A DNA stretch of 64,000 bases from an uncultured Devosia sp. (GTDB taxonomy: Bacteria; Pseudomonadota; Alphaproteobacteria; Rhizobiales; Devosiaceae), in assembly GCF_913055165.1 (NCBI RefSeq), contig NZ_CAJXJS010000001.1:158005-222004 (forward strand), given 5' to 3'. The first letter of the stretch is position 1. Every line of letters starts with the position of its first letter. Positions 1 through 8,324 of this stretch are shown here, piece by piece. Position numbers and translations under genes: made by a program. The notes below the pieces were generated by a model. That model was not told the origin of the DNA. It worked only from the letters and a program-made list of their open reading frames with translations, and made no database searches.

Positions 1-381
1 GAAAGCCTGCGCGGCATTGCCGAGGCGGTGCGCTTCAGCACCACGAGGCGCCTGCGCTTTTCCCCGCTGATCTATTTTTCCGAAAGTCCCTCGATCGAGG
101 CGATCAGCGGCTGCATCAATATGGGTTTTGACGACGTCATCACCATGCCCTTCACCCGCAAGCGGGTGCTCGAGCGGATCACGCGGCAGGTCGGGCAGAA
201 CCTGGTCTACTACGAAACGCCCCGCTATTTCGGCCCCGACCGGCGCGGCCGTCCCGGCGTCGAACAGCGGTACGGCAATAGCCGCGGGTCCGGTCAGTTC
301 CGCCGCCTCGAAATCGTCCGCAACCTGGTCAGCGGCATCAATGTGGTGCGCGACGATCATTTCGCGCCCGAGCCGGTGTGA
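1..381 (+). CDS. Response-regulator-like protein, 3' part (truncated by window edge)
   Basis: The frame is open from the first base and ends in TGA at 379-381, giving 126 visible residues. The N-terminus lies outside the window. The visible part looks like the last helices and strands of a receiver-like domain: a hydrophobic strand (SPLIYFSES), a helix, then GFDDVITMPF, which sits where receivers have the conserved K-P-F turn. A basic tail with YFGPDRR follows; such tails are common in alphaproteobacterial response-regulator-like proteins. The usual Lys of the K-P-F motif is Met here, so normal phosphotransfer is doubtful. The assignment to the receiver family is from pattern only; the conserved aspartate would lie upstream and cannot be seen. 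Confidence 0.55.
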   Translation, partial: ESLRGIAEAVRFSTTRRLRFSPLIYFSESPSIEAISGCINMGFDDVITMPFTRKRVLERITRQVGQNLVYYETPRYFGPDRRGRPGVEQRYGNSRGSGQFRRLEIVRNLVSGINVVRDDHFAPEPV

Positions 382-494
382 CCGGAATGCAAACGTTGCA
401 ATAAACCACTCCAGCGCTCTTCCCGCCCTATTCTCACCTGCCGGGAAATGGCCTAGCGTGCCGGCCATCGACCTTCCTTGAGCACTTTATCAAA

Positions 495-1667
495 ATGCGA
501 TTCGGCCTTGTCTTGCCGCCCCAGATCAAGGTCTTCGGGGCCTTCTTCATTTATTCGTTCTGCATGGGCGCCATGTTTCCGCGCCTGCCCGAAATCCAGG
601 AAGCCATGGGCGTGGGCGAAGGCCAGCTTGGCTTGGCGCTGATCGGCTCGGCCGTCGGCACGCTGATTTCGCTGACCTTTGCCGGCCGCTTCATCGAGGC
701 CCTGGGCTATCGGCGCATCCTGCTCGTTGCCATTCCGCTGCTCTCGGTGCTGTTTGCCGCCGCCGTCTGGGCTGCCAATCCGCTGGCCTTCTTCCTGCTG
801 CTGGTGCCGGTGGGGCTGACCATTGGCTGCATCGAAATCATCATCAATATCGAGGCCGACCGGGTCGAACACGCCATTGGCCGCCGCATCATGAGCCGCG
901 CCCATGCCTTTTGGAGCCTGGGCTTCTTTTCGGCCGGCATCGTAGGGTCCTTCATCGCCCGCACGGGCCTGGCGCCGCAATGGCATCTGATGATCATGAT
1001 CCCCGTGGTGCTGCTGGCCACGCTCGTCGTGCTGGGCCAGTTCCAGCCCGCCGCGCATCGCACGGGCTCGAGCACCGATGAAACCCCGCGCCTGGCCCGG
1101 CCCACCGCCACCATCATGGCGCTGGTGGCTGTCTGTCTCTCCGCCATGCTGATGGAAGGCGCCGGCATCGACTGGTCGGCCATCTATATGCGCAACATCT
1201 TTGACGCCACTCCGTTCTGGGCCGGCATCGCCGTTGCCGTGGTGGCCGGCTCCCAGGCCTTTGCCCGCTTCTTTGCCGATGGCTTTGTCGATCGTTTCGG
1301 CCCGGTGACCGTGGCACGGGTCCTGCTGACAATTCTGGGCGGCGGCGTGGTGCTGGCCTTTCTGGCCCCCTCGGCGCTGCTCGCCTATTGCGGCTTTGCC
1401 ATGATCGGCTTCGGCTCGAGCGCCCTGTTCCCGCTGGCCATGTCCGCCGCCGCACAGCAGACGGACCGCCCCGCCGCCATCAATGTCGCCGCGCTGGCCC
1501 AGTTCTCCTTCACTGCCTTCCTGCTCGGCCCGCCGCTTCTGGGCTTCATCGCCGAGCATTTCGGCATCCAATGGACCTTCGGCGTCGGCTTTCCGCTGGT
1601 CCTGCTGGGCCTGTTCACCGCCCATGTGCTGGCGCCGCGCCCGGTCATCAAGACGGTGACGCCGTGA
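495..1667 (+). CDS. MFS transporter, first of three paralogues
   Basis: A 390-residue protein, almost entirely hydrophobic, consistent with 12 membrane helices of a major facilitator. It shares with the next two transporters an N-terminal block (FPRLPEIQEAMGVGEGQLGL) and, in the middle, GAGIDWSAIYMRN. This places it in the YbjJ/fucose-permease-like MFS group, whose substrates are mostly unknown. A short GAG about 10 bases before the ATG is the only Shine-Dalgarno hint. A TGCAA-ACG-TTGCA palindrome at 388-400 lies upstream and could be an operator. The stop overlaps the GTG start of the next transporter (GTGA), so the two are translationally coupled. The substrate cannot be told from sequence. 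Confidence 0.85.
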   Translation: MRFGLVLPPQIKVFGAFFIYSFCMGAMFPRLPEIQEAMGVGEGQLGLALIGSAVGTLISLTFAGRFIEALGYRRILLVAIPLLSVLFAAAVWAANPLAFFLLLVPVGLTIGCIEIIINIEADRVEHAIGRRIMSRAHAFWSLGFFSAGIVGSFIARTGLAPQWHLMIMIPVVLLATLVVLGQFQPAAHRTGSSTDETPRLARPTATIMALVAVCLSAMLMEGAGIDWSAIYMRNIFDATPFWAGIAVAVVAGSQAFARFFADGFVDRFGPVTVARVLLTILGGGVVLAFLAPSALLAYCGFAMIGFGSSALFPLAMSAAAQQTDRPAAINVAALAQFSFTAFLLGPPLLGFIAEHFGIQWTFGVGFPLVLLGLFTAHVLAPRPVIKTVTP

Positions 1668-2857
1668 CCATCGCCCCCCAGCACCGCATCTACGCCTGCT
1701 TTTTCTTCTTCGCCGTCGCCACCGGCGCGCTGATGTCCCGCCTGCCCGAGCTGCAGACCCATCTCGGCGTCAGCGAGGGCCAGTTGGGCCTGACCATGAT
1801 CGGCATGGCCATCGGCTCGTTGATCTCCCTGACGGCCGGCGCCCCGCTTGTAGAAAAGCTGGGTTTCCGTACCACCGCGTTTTTCACCACGCTGGGCCCG
1901 GCCATTCTGTTTGCCATCATCCCCTGGTTGCCTACCGCGCCGGCGGTTTTTGTGGTTCTGCTCGTGGTCGGCTTGCTGGCCGGTGCGCTCGAGATCAATC
2001 TCAATGTGGAAATCGACCGGCTCGAGACGTTGACCGGCAAGCGCTACATGAACCGCGCACATGGCTTCTGGAGTGTCGGCTTCTTCTTCACCGCCCTGTT
2101 CGGCGCCGTGATCCGCCAGTCGGGCCTGTCGGCGGGGCTGCACCTTGCGCTCGTCGCAACCATTATCGTGTTGATCGGCGGTTATCTGATCTATGGTGCC
2201 ACCAATGCGCCCAGGACCGCCCGCAGCCAGACCGAGGCGGCCGGACATCGGTTTGCCTTTCCCAATCTGGGCCTGCTGCCGCTCTGCCTGATCGGCTTTG
2301 CCGCTTTTCTGGTGGAAGGGGCCGGCATCGACTGGTCGGCCATCTATATGCGCGATGTCTTTGCCGTCGAACCCATTGTCGGGGGCATGAGCCTGACCCT
2401 GTTCGCCTTCTTCATGGCCCTGCTGCGATTGACCGCCGATCCATTTGTAGCCCTGTTCGGGCCGCGCAATGTCGCCATGATCATGCTCGGCTCCGCCAGC
2501 CTCGGTGCCCTGCTGGTCGGCATCGCGCCGGGGCCTGAGCTGGCACTGGCCGGTTTCGCGCTGATGGGCGCGGGTTGCTCGGCTGTCTATCCATTGGCCG
2601 TCTCGGCCGCGGCGCAGCGCACGGACCGGCCGGCTGCCGTCAATGTCGCGGCCATCGGCCAGGTCAGCGTCGTAGTGTTTTTCCTGGCGCCGCCCCTGCT
2701 TGGCTTCGTGGCCGAGCTGATCAATATCCGCGCCTCTTATCTGGTCTGCCTGCCCTTGTTGCTGGCCGGGCTTTGGGCCTCCAGCTTTGCGCTGGGCTCC
2801 AAAAAGGTGGAAACTCCCCTGGGCATGCCGCCCGAACCGCTCGGACCCAATGGCTGA
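1664..2857 (+). CDS. MFS transporter, second of three paralogues
   Basis: A GTG start overlapping the preceding stop gives 397 residues; the open frame runs further upstream but that part lies inside the first transporter. The product has the same architecture as its neighbour: SRLPELQTHLGVSEGQLGL near the N-terminus and GAGIDWSAIYMRD mid-protein. The two genes share a 33-nt exact match (1161-1193 and 2321-2353), pointing to tandem duplication or gene conversion. The stop overlaps the ATG of mmcB, continuing a chain of overlapping genes. The role is probably small-molecule or sugar transport; the substrate is unknown. Confidence 0.85.
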   Translation: MTIAPQHRIYACFFFFAVATGALMSRLPELQTHLGVSEGQLGLTMIGMAIGSLISLTAGAPLVEKLGFRTTAFFTTLGPAILFAIIPWLPTAPAVFVVLLVVGLLAGALEINLNVEIDRLETLTGKRYMNRAHGFWSVGFFFTALFGAVIRQSGLSAGLHLALVATIIVLIGGYLIYGATNAPRTARSQTEAAGHRFAFPNLGLLPLCLIGFAAFLVEGAGIDWSAIYMRDVFAVEPIVGGMSLTLFAFFMALLRLTADPFVALFGPRNVAMIMLGSASLGALLVGIAPGPELALAGFALMGAGCSAVYPLAVSAAAQRTDRPAAVNVAAIGQVSVVVFFLAPPLLGFVAELINIRASYLVCLPLLLAGLWASSFALGSKKVETPLGMPPEPLGPNG

Positions 2858-3314
2858 TCTGCCACCAATCGTTGACCTGCGCCAATCGGCCACCGCGCTG
2901 CGCGTCCAGCGCGGGGTCATGCGCATGCTGCGCGAGCGGCACGACATGGCCTGTTATGCCGAAGTGCCGTTGGCCAATGGCCGCCGCGCCGATGTGCTGG
3001 CCGTCGGGCCCAAGGGAGAGATCTGGATCATCGAGATCAAGTCGAGCCTTATCGACTTCCAGGTCGATCGCAAATGGCCTGAATATCGCGAATTTTCCGA
3101 CCGCTTCTTTTTCGCCAAGCCGCCCGAGCTGGACGGCGAGATATTTCCTCAAACGGAAGGGCTGATCGTCGCCGATGGCCATGATGGCGCGATCCTGCGC
3201 GACAGTCCCGACACCCCGCTTGCTCCCGCCCGCCGCAAGGCGCTCATGCTCAAACTCGCCCGCATGGGAGCCGACCGCATTCACGCCCTGATGGACCCCG
3301 GGCCAATCGCCTGA
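2850..3314 (+). CDS. mmcB: MmcB-family DNA repair protein
   Basis: A 154-residue soluble protein starting at the ATG that overlaps the end of the MFS gene. It matches the MmcB family (formerly DUF1052), linked in Caulobacter to mitomycin C damage tolerance. The core is a PD-(D/E)XK nuclease-type fold: AEVPLANGRRADVLAV supplies the acidic residues and IIEIKSS the E-x-K. The distal motif DFQVDRKWPEYREFSDRFFF is also typical. Its position between two transporters of one family is odd, because its job has no evident link to transport. It shares their transcription unit by overlap, so co-transcription is likely. Confidence 0.85.
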   Translation: MADLPPIVDLRQSATALRVQRGVMRMLRERHDMACYAEVPLANGRRADVLAVGPKGEIWIIEIKSSLIDFQVDRKWPEYREFSDRFFFAKPPELDGEIFPQTEGLIVADGHDGAILRDSPDTPLAPARRKALMLKLARMGADRIHALMDPGPIA

Positions 3315-3352
3315 GCCTTCCCTTCAGAGCAATTCCAAAGTATTGACGCATA

Positions 3353-4486
3353 ATGCTTTTCACCCATTGGCGCATTGTCGCGCTGTTTTTCACCCATGCC
3401 CTGGCCGCCGGCGCCATTCACACCCGCATTCCGGACCTGCAGGAGCTGATCGGGCTCACCGAAGGCCAGCTTGGCCTGGTGCTGATCGGCCAGCCGCTGG
3501 GTGCGCTTTCGATGTTTCTGTTTTCCAGCGTCATCGTCGAGCGCTTCGGGCCGCGCCGCATGATCCTCTGGCTGCTGCCAAGCGTGGTCATCACCGCCGC
3601 CTTGGCCACGGTACTGCTCAACCCGATTGCCCTGTTCGTGCTGCTCGCGCTCAACGGCGTCGGCTTTTCGCTCACCAATATCGCCATGAATGTCGAGGCC
3701 GATCGGGTCGAGGCGGCCACCTCGGCCCGGGTGATGAATACCTGTCATGGCGCCTGGAGCGTCGGCTTCCTGCTCACCTCCCTGCTTGGCGCCGCGCTGC
3801 GCGGCCTGCATGTCACGCCGGCCCTTCATCTCTGGGCGCTGGTGCCGCTGCTGATCGGGTTGATCTGGTTCGTCGTTCTGCCCATGCCCGACATGCCGCC
3901 CCGTCCTCACGCCGGCGGCGCGGTGAAAAAGCTGGCCTGGCCAAGCTGGGCCACCATGGGGCTGGTGGCCTTCGGTCTGGGTGCGGGGCTGACCGAAGGA
4001 GCCTCGCGCGCCTGGTCAATCATCTATCTGCGCGACAGTTTCAATGTCGCCCCCTTTGTGCAGTCATTGGCCCTTCCCGCCCTGCTCTTTGCCATGGCAG
4101 GCGGGCGCCTGGTCGCCGATCGCGTCATTGATCGATTCGGCCCGGTGCGGGTGGCGCGCAGTCTGTCCGCCCTGGCCGTGCTGGGCATGCTGGCCATTGT
4201 CCTGGCCCCCAATGCCTATGCGGCACTGGCCGGCTTCCTGGCCGTGGGCATCGGCATCTGCGTGCTCTTTCCGCTCACACTGTCCGCGGCCGCGCGGCTG
4301 GGGGATCGTCCGGCCAGTCAGAACGTGGCGGCAACCACATTGATCTTCCAGCTCGTCAATCTGGGCGCCCCGGTCCTGATCGGCAGCGTGGCCGAAGGCT
4401 TCGGCGTGCGCATGGCCTTTGCCATGCTCATCCCCCTGCTCGTGCTGACCTTTGCCATGGCCGGGCGGCTACGCCCTAAAGATTGA
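3353..4486 (+). CDS. MFS transporter, third of three paralogues
   Basis: 377 residues with 12 predicted membrane segments. The N-terminal signature HTRIPDLQELIGLTEGQLGL aligns with the two upstream transporters, but the central block is GASRAWSIIYLRD instead of GAGIDWSAIYMRD, so this copy has diverged further. It starts 38 bases after mmcB. Its last 11 bases overlap the convergent end of truB. The tail LRPKD is short and charged. The substrate is unknown. The three copies may differ in specificity; nothing in the sequence decides this. Confidence 0.83.
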   Translation: MLFTHWRIVALFFTHALAAGAIHTRIPDLQELIGLTEGQLGLVLIGQPLGALSMFLFSSVIVERFGPRRMILWLLPSVVITAALATVLLNPIALFVLLALNGVGFSLTNIAMNVEADRVEAATSARVMNTCHGAWSVGFLLTSLLGAALRGLHVTPALHLWALVPLLIGLIWFVVLPMPDMPPRPHAGGAVKKLAWPSWATMGLVAFGLGAGLTEGASRAWSIIYLRDSFNVAPFVQSLALPALLFAMAGGRLVADRVIDRFGPVRVARSLSALAVLGMLAIVLAPNAYAALAGFLAVGIGICVLFPLTLSAAARLGDRPASQNVAATTLIFQLVNLGAPVLIGSVAEGFGVRMAFAMLIPLLVLTFAMAGRLRPKD

Positions 4487-5384
4487 ACACCCGGCCGGGC
4501 TTGAACTGGCCGAATTCCACATGGCCGGTGGCCAGCACCTTGCCCTTGAAGCTCACCCAGCACTCGTCCATCGACACCGGGGCATTGGCCCCGGTCAACA
4601 GCACCGGATTGCCGTGCCCCACCGCCTTGGCCTGGCCGGCATCAAGCCGGATTTCCGCGATATCCTCAAGGCCGGCCGAAACCGGCAGCAGCAGGCCATC
4701 GCGCGCCGCCCCGGCTTCGGCGGCCTCGAGTTCTTCAATGCTCACCGCGTCCTCATCGGTGAACGGACCGACCGCGGCGCGGTGCAGCTTGGTCACATGC
4801 CCCACCGTGCCCAGCGCCTCGGCAATATCGCGCGCCAGCGCCCGCACATAGGTACCCTTGCCACAGGTCACCTCCAGCACGGTTTCCTCGGGCCCATGCG
4901 AAACCAGTTCGATCGCGTCGATATCGATCGGCCGTTCGGCCAGTTCCACTTTTTCGCCGGCCCGGGCCAGATCATAGGCACGCTCGCCATCCACCTTGAT
5001 CGCCGAAAAGGCCGGCGGCCGCTGCAGAATAGTGCCAATAAAGCGCGGCAGCACCGCCTCGAGCGCCCCCTGTTCGGGTCGCACATCGGAGGTGGCGATC
5101 ACCTCGCCCTCGGTATCGTCAGTGCTGGTGGCTTTGCCCCAGCCGATGGTAAAGCGATAGATCTTGATCCCGTCCTGCACCTGCGGCACCGCCTTGGTGG
5201 CCTCGCCCAGGGCGATGGGCAAGATGCCGGTGGCCAGCGGGTCGAGCGTGCCGGCATGGCCCGCCTTGGCGGCGTTCAGCAGCCAGCGCACCTTGCCCAC
5301 CGCCTGGGTGGAGGTGAAGTCATATGGCTTGTTGAGCACGACCCATCCGGAGATGGCGCGCTTCTTGGACTTTGGCTGGTTCAA
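4476..5384 (-). CDS. truB: tRNA pseudouridine(55) synthase TruB
   Basis: Converts U55 of the tRNA T-loop to pseudouridine. The 302-residue length fits the alphaproteobacterial form with a C-terminal PUA-like extension. The catalytic motif GHAGTLDPLATGILP is present with the nucleophile Asp48, and the KPYDFTS segment precedes it. Later family blocks include PPAFSAIKVDGERAYDLAR and GKGTYVRALARDIAEALG. The start is a TTG two bases after the rbfA stop, with no clear Shine-Dalgarno, so translation is probably coupled to rbfA. The rbfA-truB order is standard, but infB and nusA are not upstream here. Confidence 0.96.
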   Translation of the reverse strand: MNQPKSKKRAISGWVVLNKPYDFTSTQAVGKVRWLLNAAKAGHAGTLDPLATGILPIALGEATKAVPQVQDGIKIYRFTIGWGKATSTDDTEGEVIATSDVRPEQGALEAVLPRFIGTILQRPPAFSAIKVDGERAYDLARAGEKVELAERPIDIDAIELVSHGPEETVLEVTCGKGTYVRALARDIAEALGTVGHVTKLHRAAVGPFTDEDAVSIEELEAAEAGAARDGLLLPVSAGLEDIAEIRLDAGQAKAVGHGNPVLLTGANAPVSMDECWVSFKGKVLATGHVEFGQFKPGRVFNL

Positions 5385-5386
5385 AC

Positions 5387-5800
5387 TCAGTCTTCTTGGC
5401 TGTCGTCGCTATCGTCGTCGAGGTCGCGCTTGACCCGGTCCGAGCGCAGCAGCGCATCGATCCGGCCGGCTTCCTCGAAGGTATCGTCCACGAAGAAACG
5501 GATTTCCGGGGCATATTTGAGGTCGATCTGCGGCGCCACCCGGCCACGGATGAACTTGCGGTGCCGGTTGAGCGCCGCCACGATCTCCTCGGCATGCGTG
5601 CCGCCCAGCGGCATCACATAGGCATTGGCGATCTTGAGGTCCGGCGTCATGCGCACCTCGGGCACGGTCACGACCGCGCCGGCAAGGGCCTCGTCCTCGA
5701 TGTCACCCCGGGCAAACAGCCCGGCCAGGGCATGGCGCACCAGTTCCCCGACGCGCAGCATGCGCTGGCTCGGGCCAGCGGGTTTGTGGTCTTTTTTCAT
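5387..5800 (-). CDS. rbfA: Ribosome-binding factor A
   Basis: A 137-residue cold-adaptation and 30S maturation factor that helps process the 16S 5' end. Family features are the N-terminal [19 protein letters not shown] helix, [19 protein letters not shown] with the type-II KH core, and [27 protein letters not shown]. The tail is acidic ([10 protein letters not shown]). The ATG at 5800 is preferred over a TTG two codons upstream because it gives the usual start MKKDHK. It is the first gene of the rbfA-truB pair. Confidence 0.95.
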   Translation of the reverse strand: MKKDHKPAGPSQRMLRVGELVRHALAGLFARGDIEDEALAGAVVTVPEVRMTPDLKIANAYVMPLGGTHAEEIVAALNRHRKFIRGRVAPQIDLKYAPEIRFFVDDTFEEAGRIDALLRSDRVKRDLDDDSDDSQED

Positions 5801-5833
5801 GGGCAAGCGGCTTAGGCTCTCACAGGGGCGCCG

Positions 5834-6493
5834 TCAATCCAGAAGCGTCAGCGAGACCTCGGACTTAAACTGGGCCATGCGCGCTTCCACCGTCTCGGCG
5901 GGCACCGGCCAGCTTGACGGCGTACTGGCGTCGAACGCCTCGCCCCGCCATTCCTGGAACACCAGGCCGAGCCCGGCCTCGGACCTGTAAAACCCCATCA
6001 CCATCACTTCGCCCTGTCCGGCAAAATCGGTAAAGGCGTCGAGATAGGCACCGCACACATAGCCCAGCGGCGGCAGCGCATCCTCCGCATCGGGCTCGAG
6101 CTGGAACAGCGCCACCGTGTCCGGATCGCAGGATTGGGCATAAACGTTGACCACCCGCGACCGGAACTCGGCCAGGTCCATGTCGGTCTCAGTGCTGATG
6201 CGGGCGCCATAAAGGCTGGACCAGAAGGCCTCGCCCTCGCCGCGCTTGTAGATCGTGAGCTGCGCCTGTCCGCCATCTTCGAAAAACCGGGTCGAAACCC
6301 GCTCGGAAATGGCCGCCAGATCAGCGTCCGACCCCACCCAGTCCGGCGGCGGCAGGGTCAGGCGCTGCCCCAGCACATCGAGCACCAGGCGTCCCTCGTC
6401 CTGCGTGAAGGGCAGCGCACTCTGCGCCAGCACCGGGGCAGGAAGCATCATCAGGCCAGCCGCCAGAATTGCCGCTTTATTCGTCCAAGGCAC
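5834..6493 (-). CDS. Secreted protein of unknown function
   Basis: 219 residues from a GTG start. The first 23 or so residues form a signal peptide with a hydrophobic core (AAILAAGLMMLPAPVLA) and a likely cut before QSALPF, so the mature protein should be periplasmic. The mature part is acidic, has no membrane segment, and holds two cysteines (QSCDPD and GYVCGAY) that could form a disulfide. I do not recognise the family. It precedes rbfA by about 30 bases on the same strand and may be co-transcribed, though no functional link is evident. Confidence 0.72.
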   Translation of the reverse strand: MPWTNKAAILAAGLMMLPAPVLAQSALPFTQDEGRLVLDVLGQRLTLPPPDWVGSDADLAAISERVSTRFFEDGGQAQLTIYKRGEGEAFWSSLYGARISTETDMDLAEFRSRVVNVYAQSCDPDTVALFQLEPDAEDALPPLGYVCGAYLDAFTDFAGQGEVMVMGFYRSEAGLGLVFQEWRGEAFDASTPSSWPVPAETVEARMAQFKSEVSLTLLD

Positions 6494-6644
6494 GGGCCAC
6501 TCCTGACACCCGGAAAAACGCTCGTCGCCCGGACGCGCCCCACGCCCCCGACAATGTGACGATTAGGGGGCAGGGCGCCGCCACGCAAGCGCGCGACAGG
6601 ATCGCGGCCCAGTTGGTCGGCCGATTGGGGAAATGCTGCAACAC

Positions 6645-7673
6645 TTAAGCGCGCGCGGCGCGGGGCAGGGGGCCGTCGGGCAGCAGCCGGTGCGGTGGCT
6701 GGTGCCCGTCCATGAAGGTGCGGATATTGACGATCACCGCTTCCCCCATCTCCACCCGCGCTTCCAGCGTGGCCGACGCCATATGGGCGGTCAGCACCAC
6801 CCGGTTCGTCTCGGCCAGCGCCAAGAGGCGCGGATTGATGCCGGGGCGGTTCTCGAACACATCGAGCGCCGCGCCAGCCAGGTGCCCGCTTTCCAGCCGC
6901 TCGATCAGAGCGGTCTCGTCAAGCAGTTCGGGGCGGCTGACATTGATCAGATAAGCGCCCGGCCTCATCCGGTCGAGCCGCGCAGCAGACAGGATATGAT
7001 GCGTGTCGCGGGTCAGCGGGGTATGCAGCGAAACGATATCCACTTCGGCCAGCATGGCGTCCAGATCGTCCCAATAGCGCGCCTCGAGCGGTTGCTCGAT
7101 GGCCGGTGGGCGGCGATTGCGCGAGTAGTAGTGGATATTGAGGCCAAAGGCCCGGGCGCGGCTCGCCACCGCCGTGCCAATCCGGCCCATGCCCACAATG
7201 CCCAGCGCCTTGCCGCGCAGCCGGTGCCCCAGCATCGAGGTGGGCGACCATCCCGCCCAGGCCCGGTCCCGCAACAGCATCTGCGTGCCCTCCACCAGCC
7301 GGCGCGGCAGCGCCAGCATCAGCGCCGTGGCCATGTCGGCGGTGTCCTCGGTCAACACCGAAGGGGTATTGGTCACGGTCAGCCCGGCCGCCCAGGCCGC
7401 GTCGAGGTCGATATTGTCCACCCCATTGCCGAACTGGGCGATCAGCCGCACGCTGGGCGGCAACCGGCCGATCAGCGCCGCGTCGATATGGTCGGTAATG
7501 GTCGAGACCAGCACATCCTTGCCCGCGAGTCCGGCCAGGATATCGTCCCCGCTCAGGGCCAGATCGGCGTCATTGACATCGGTTTCGAACAGGGTCGCCA
7601 TGCGCGCTTCAATGCTCGCGGGCAGCCGTCTGGTCACCAGGATCTTGGGTTTGCTCGATGTCATGCGCACCAA
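6645..7673 (-). CDS. 2-hydroxyacid dehydrogenase (D-glycerate/glyoxylate reductase type)
   Basis: 342 residues of the D-isomer-specific 2-hydroxyacid dehydrogenase family; likely reduces glyoxylate or hydroxypyruvate with NAD(P)H in the cytoplasm. The Rossmann motif is GIVGMGRIGTAVASRA. The substrate-domain block FGNGVDNIDLDAA, the catalytic Arg in INVSRPELLDE, the Glu region LDVFENRPGIN and the His in LTAHMASAT are all visible. The Gly that normally follows the catalytic Arg is Pro here, which is unusual for this enzyme class. Either of two Met codons three residues apart could be the start. It stands alone on this strand with a 150-base spacer after it. Confidence 0.86.
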   Translation of the reverse strand: MVRMTSSKPKILVTRRLPASIEARMATLFETDVNDADLALSGDDILAGLAGKDVLVSTITDHIDAALIGRLPPSVRLIAQFGNGVDNIDLDAAWAAGLTVTNTPSVLTEDTADMATALMLALPRRLVEGTQMLLRDRAWAGWSPTSMLGHRLRGKALGIVGMGRIGTAVASRARAFGLNIHYYSRNRRPPAIEQPLEARYWDDLDAMLAEVDIVSLHTPLTRDTHHILSAARLDRMRPGAYLINVSRPELLDETALIERLESGHLAGAALDVFENRPGINPRLLALAETNRVVLTAHMASATLEARVEMGEAVIVNIRTFMDGHQPPHRLLPDGPLPRAARA

Positions 7674-7769
7674 TGAGGGGCCGGTTGGTCACCGGCGCAA
7701 GTGTCGCCTTCAGCGACCATTAAGGATATCGCGCTAGTGATAGGGCAAATCAAACCCGTCTGCAAAGTG

Positions 7770-8324
7770 ATGTTGTTCTTGCCAGCTCTGCCGGCCCGCC
7801 TGCGCACTGTATTCGCCATTCTCGTGGCCCTGTGCGCCGCTGCCATCGCCACGCCTGCCACGCAGGCGCAGGACAATCCCAGCGGCCTGCCGCTGCCCCG
7901 TTTCGTCACGACCCGCTCGCACCCGATCAATGTCCGTGTCGGCCCCGGCACGCGCTATGAAATCGCCTGGAACTACACCGTCTCTGGCGTGCCGGTGGAG
8001 ATTATCCAGGAATTTGATACCTGGCGTAAGATCCGCGATGTCGAAGGCGACGAGGGCTGGGTGCATCAGAGCCTGCTGTCCGGCAATCGCGCCGGCTACG
8101 CCACGCCTCTGCTGGCCAATGGCGAGGTGCAGATGCATACCGGCCAATCCGCCGATGCAGCGGTGCGGGCCCGTCTCGCACCCGGCGTCCGGGTTTCGAT
8201 CAGCGAATGCGACGGTACCTGGTGCAATGTTTCGGCCGGCCAACCGGGCGAGCGTCAGGCCTATTCGGGCTGGGTGCAGCAGGCCGAGCTCTGGGGTGTC
8301 TATGCCGACGAGACGTTCGACTGA
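7770..8324 (+). CDS. SH3b-domain periplasmic protein
   Basis: 184 residues from the ATG at 7770; a GTG at 7701 would add 23 residues ahead of the signal peptide and is less likely. The N-terminus is a signal sequence (TVFAILVALCAAAIATPATQA) with a cut before QDNPSG. The mature protein holds two bacterial SH3-like repeats: the first around INVRVGPGTRYEIAW to WVHQSLLSG, the second around VQMHTGQSADAAVRARL to WVQQAELWG. Such proteins usually bind cell-wall components. The 3' end overlaps the convergent reductase gene by 25 bases. Confidence 0.8.
   Translation: MLFLPALPARLRTVFAILVALCAAAIATPATQAQDNPSGLPLPRFVTTRSHPINVRVGPGTRYEIAWNYTVSGVPVEIIQEFDTWRKIRDVEGDEGWVHQSLLSGNRAGYATPLLANGEVQMHTGQSADAAVRARLAPGVRVSISECDGTWCNVSAGQPGERQAYSGWVQQAELWGVYADETFD

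Noticed and set aside
388..400. TGCAA-ACG-TTGCA palindrome before the first MFS gene as a LacI-type operator
   Set aside because: Only five bases per arm and an odd centre; not convincing without further copies, so it is mentioned only under the gene.
453..1625. A 390-codon open frame opposite the first MFS gene
   Set aside because: Low-complexity Gly/Gln/His/Arg-rich translation typical of the antisense of GC-rich membrane-protein genes; no ribosome site or family sequence.
1385..2947. A 520-codon open frame opposite the second MFS gene
   Set aside because: Same antisense composition; the plus-strand MFS and mmcB genes explain the DNA.
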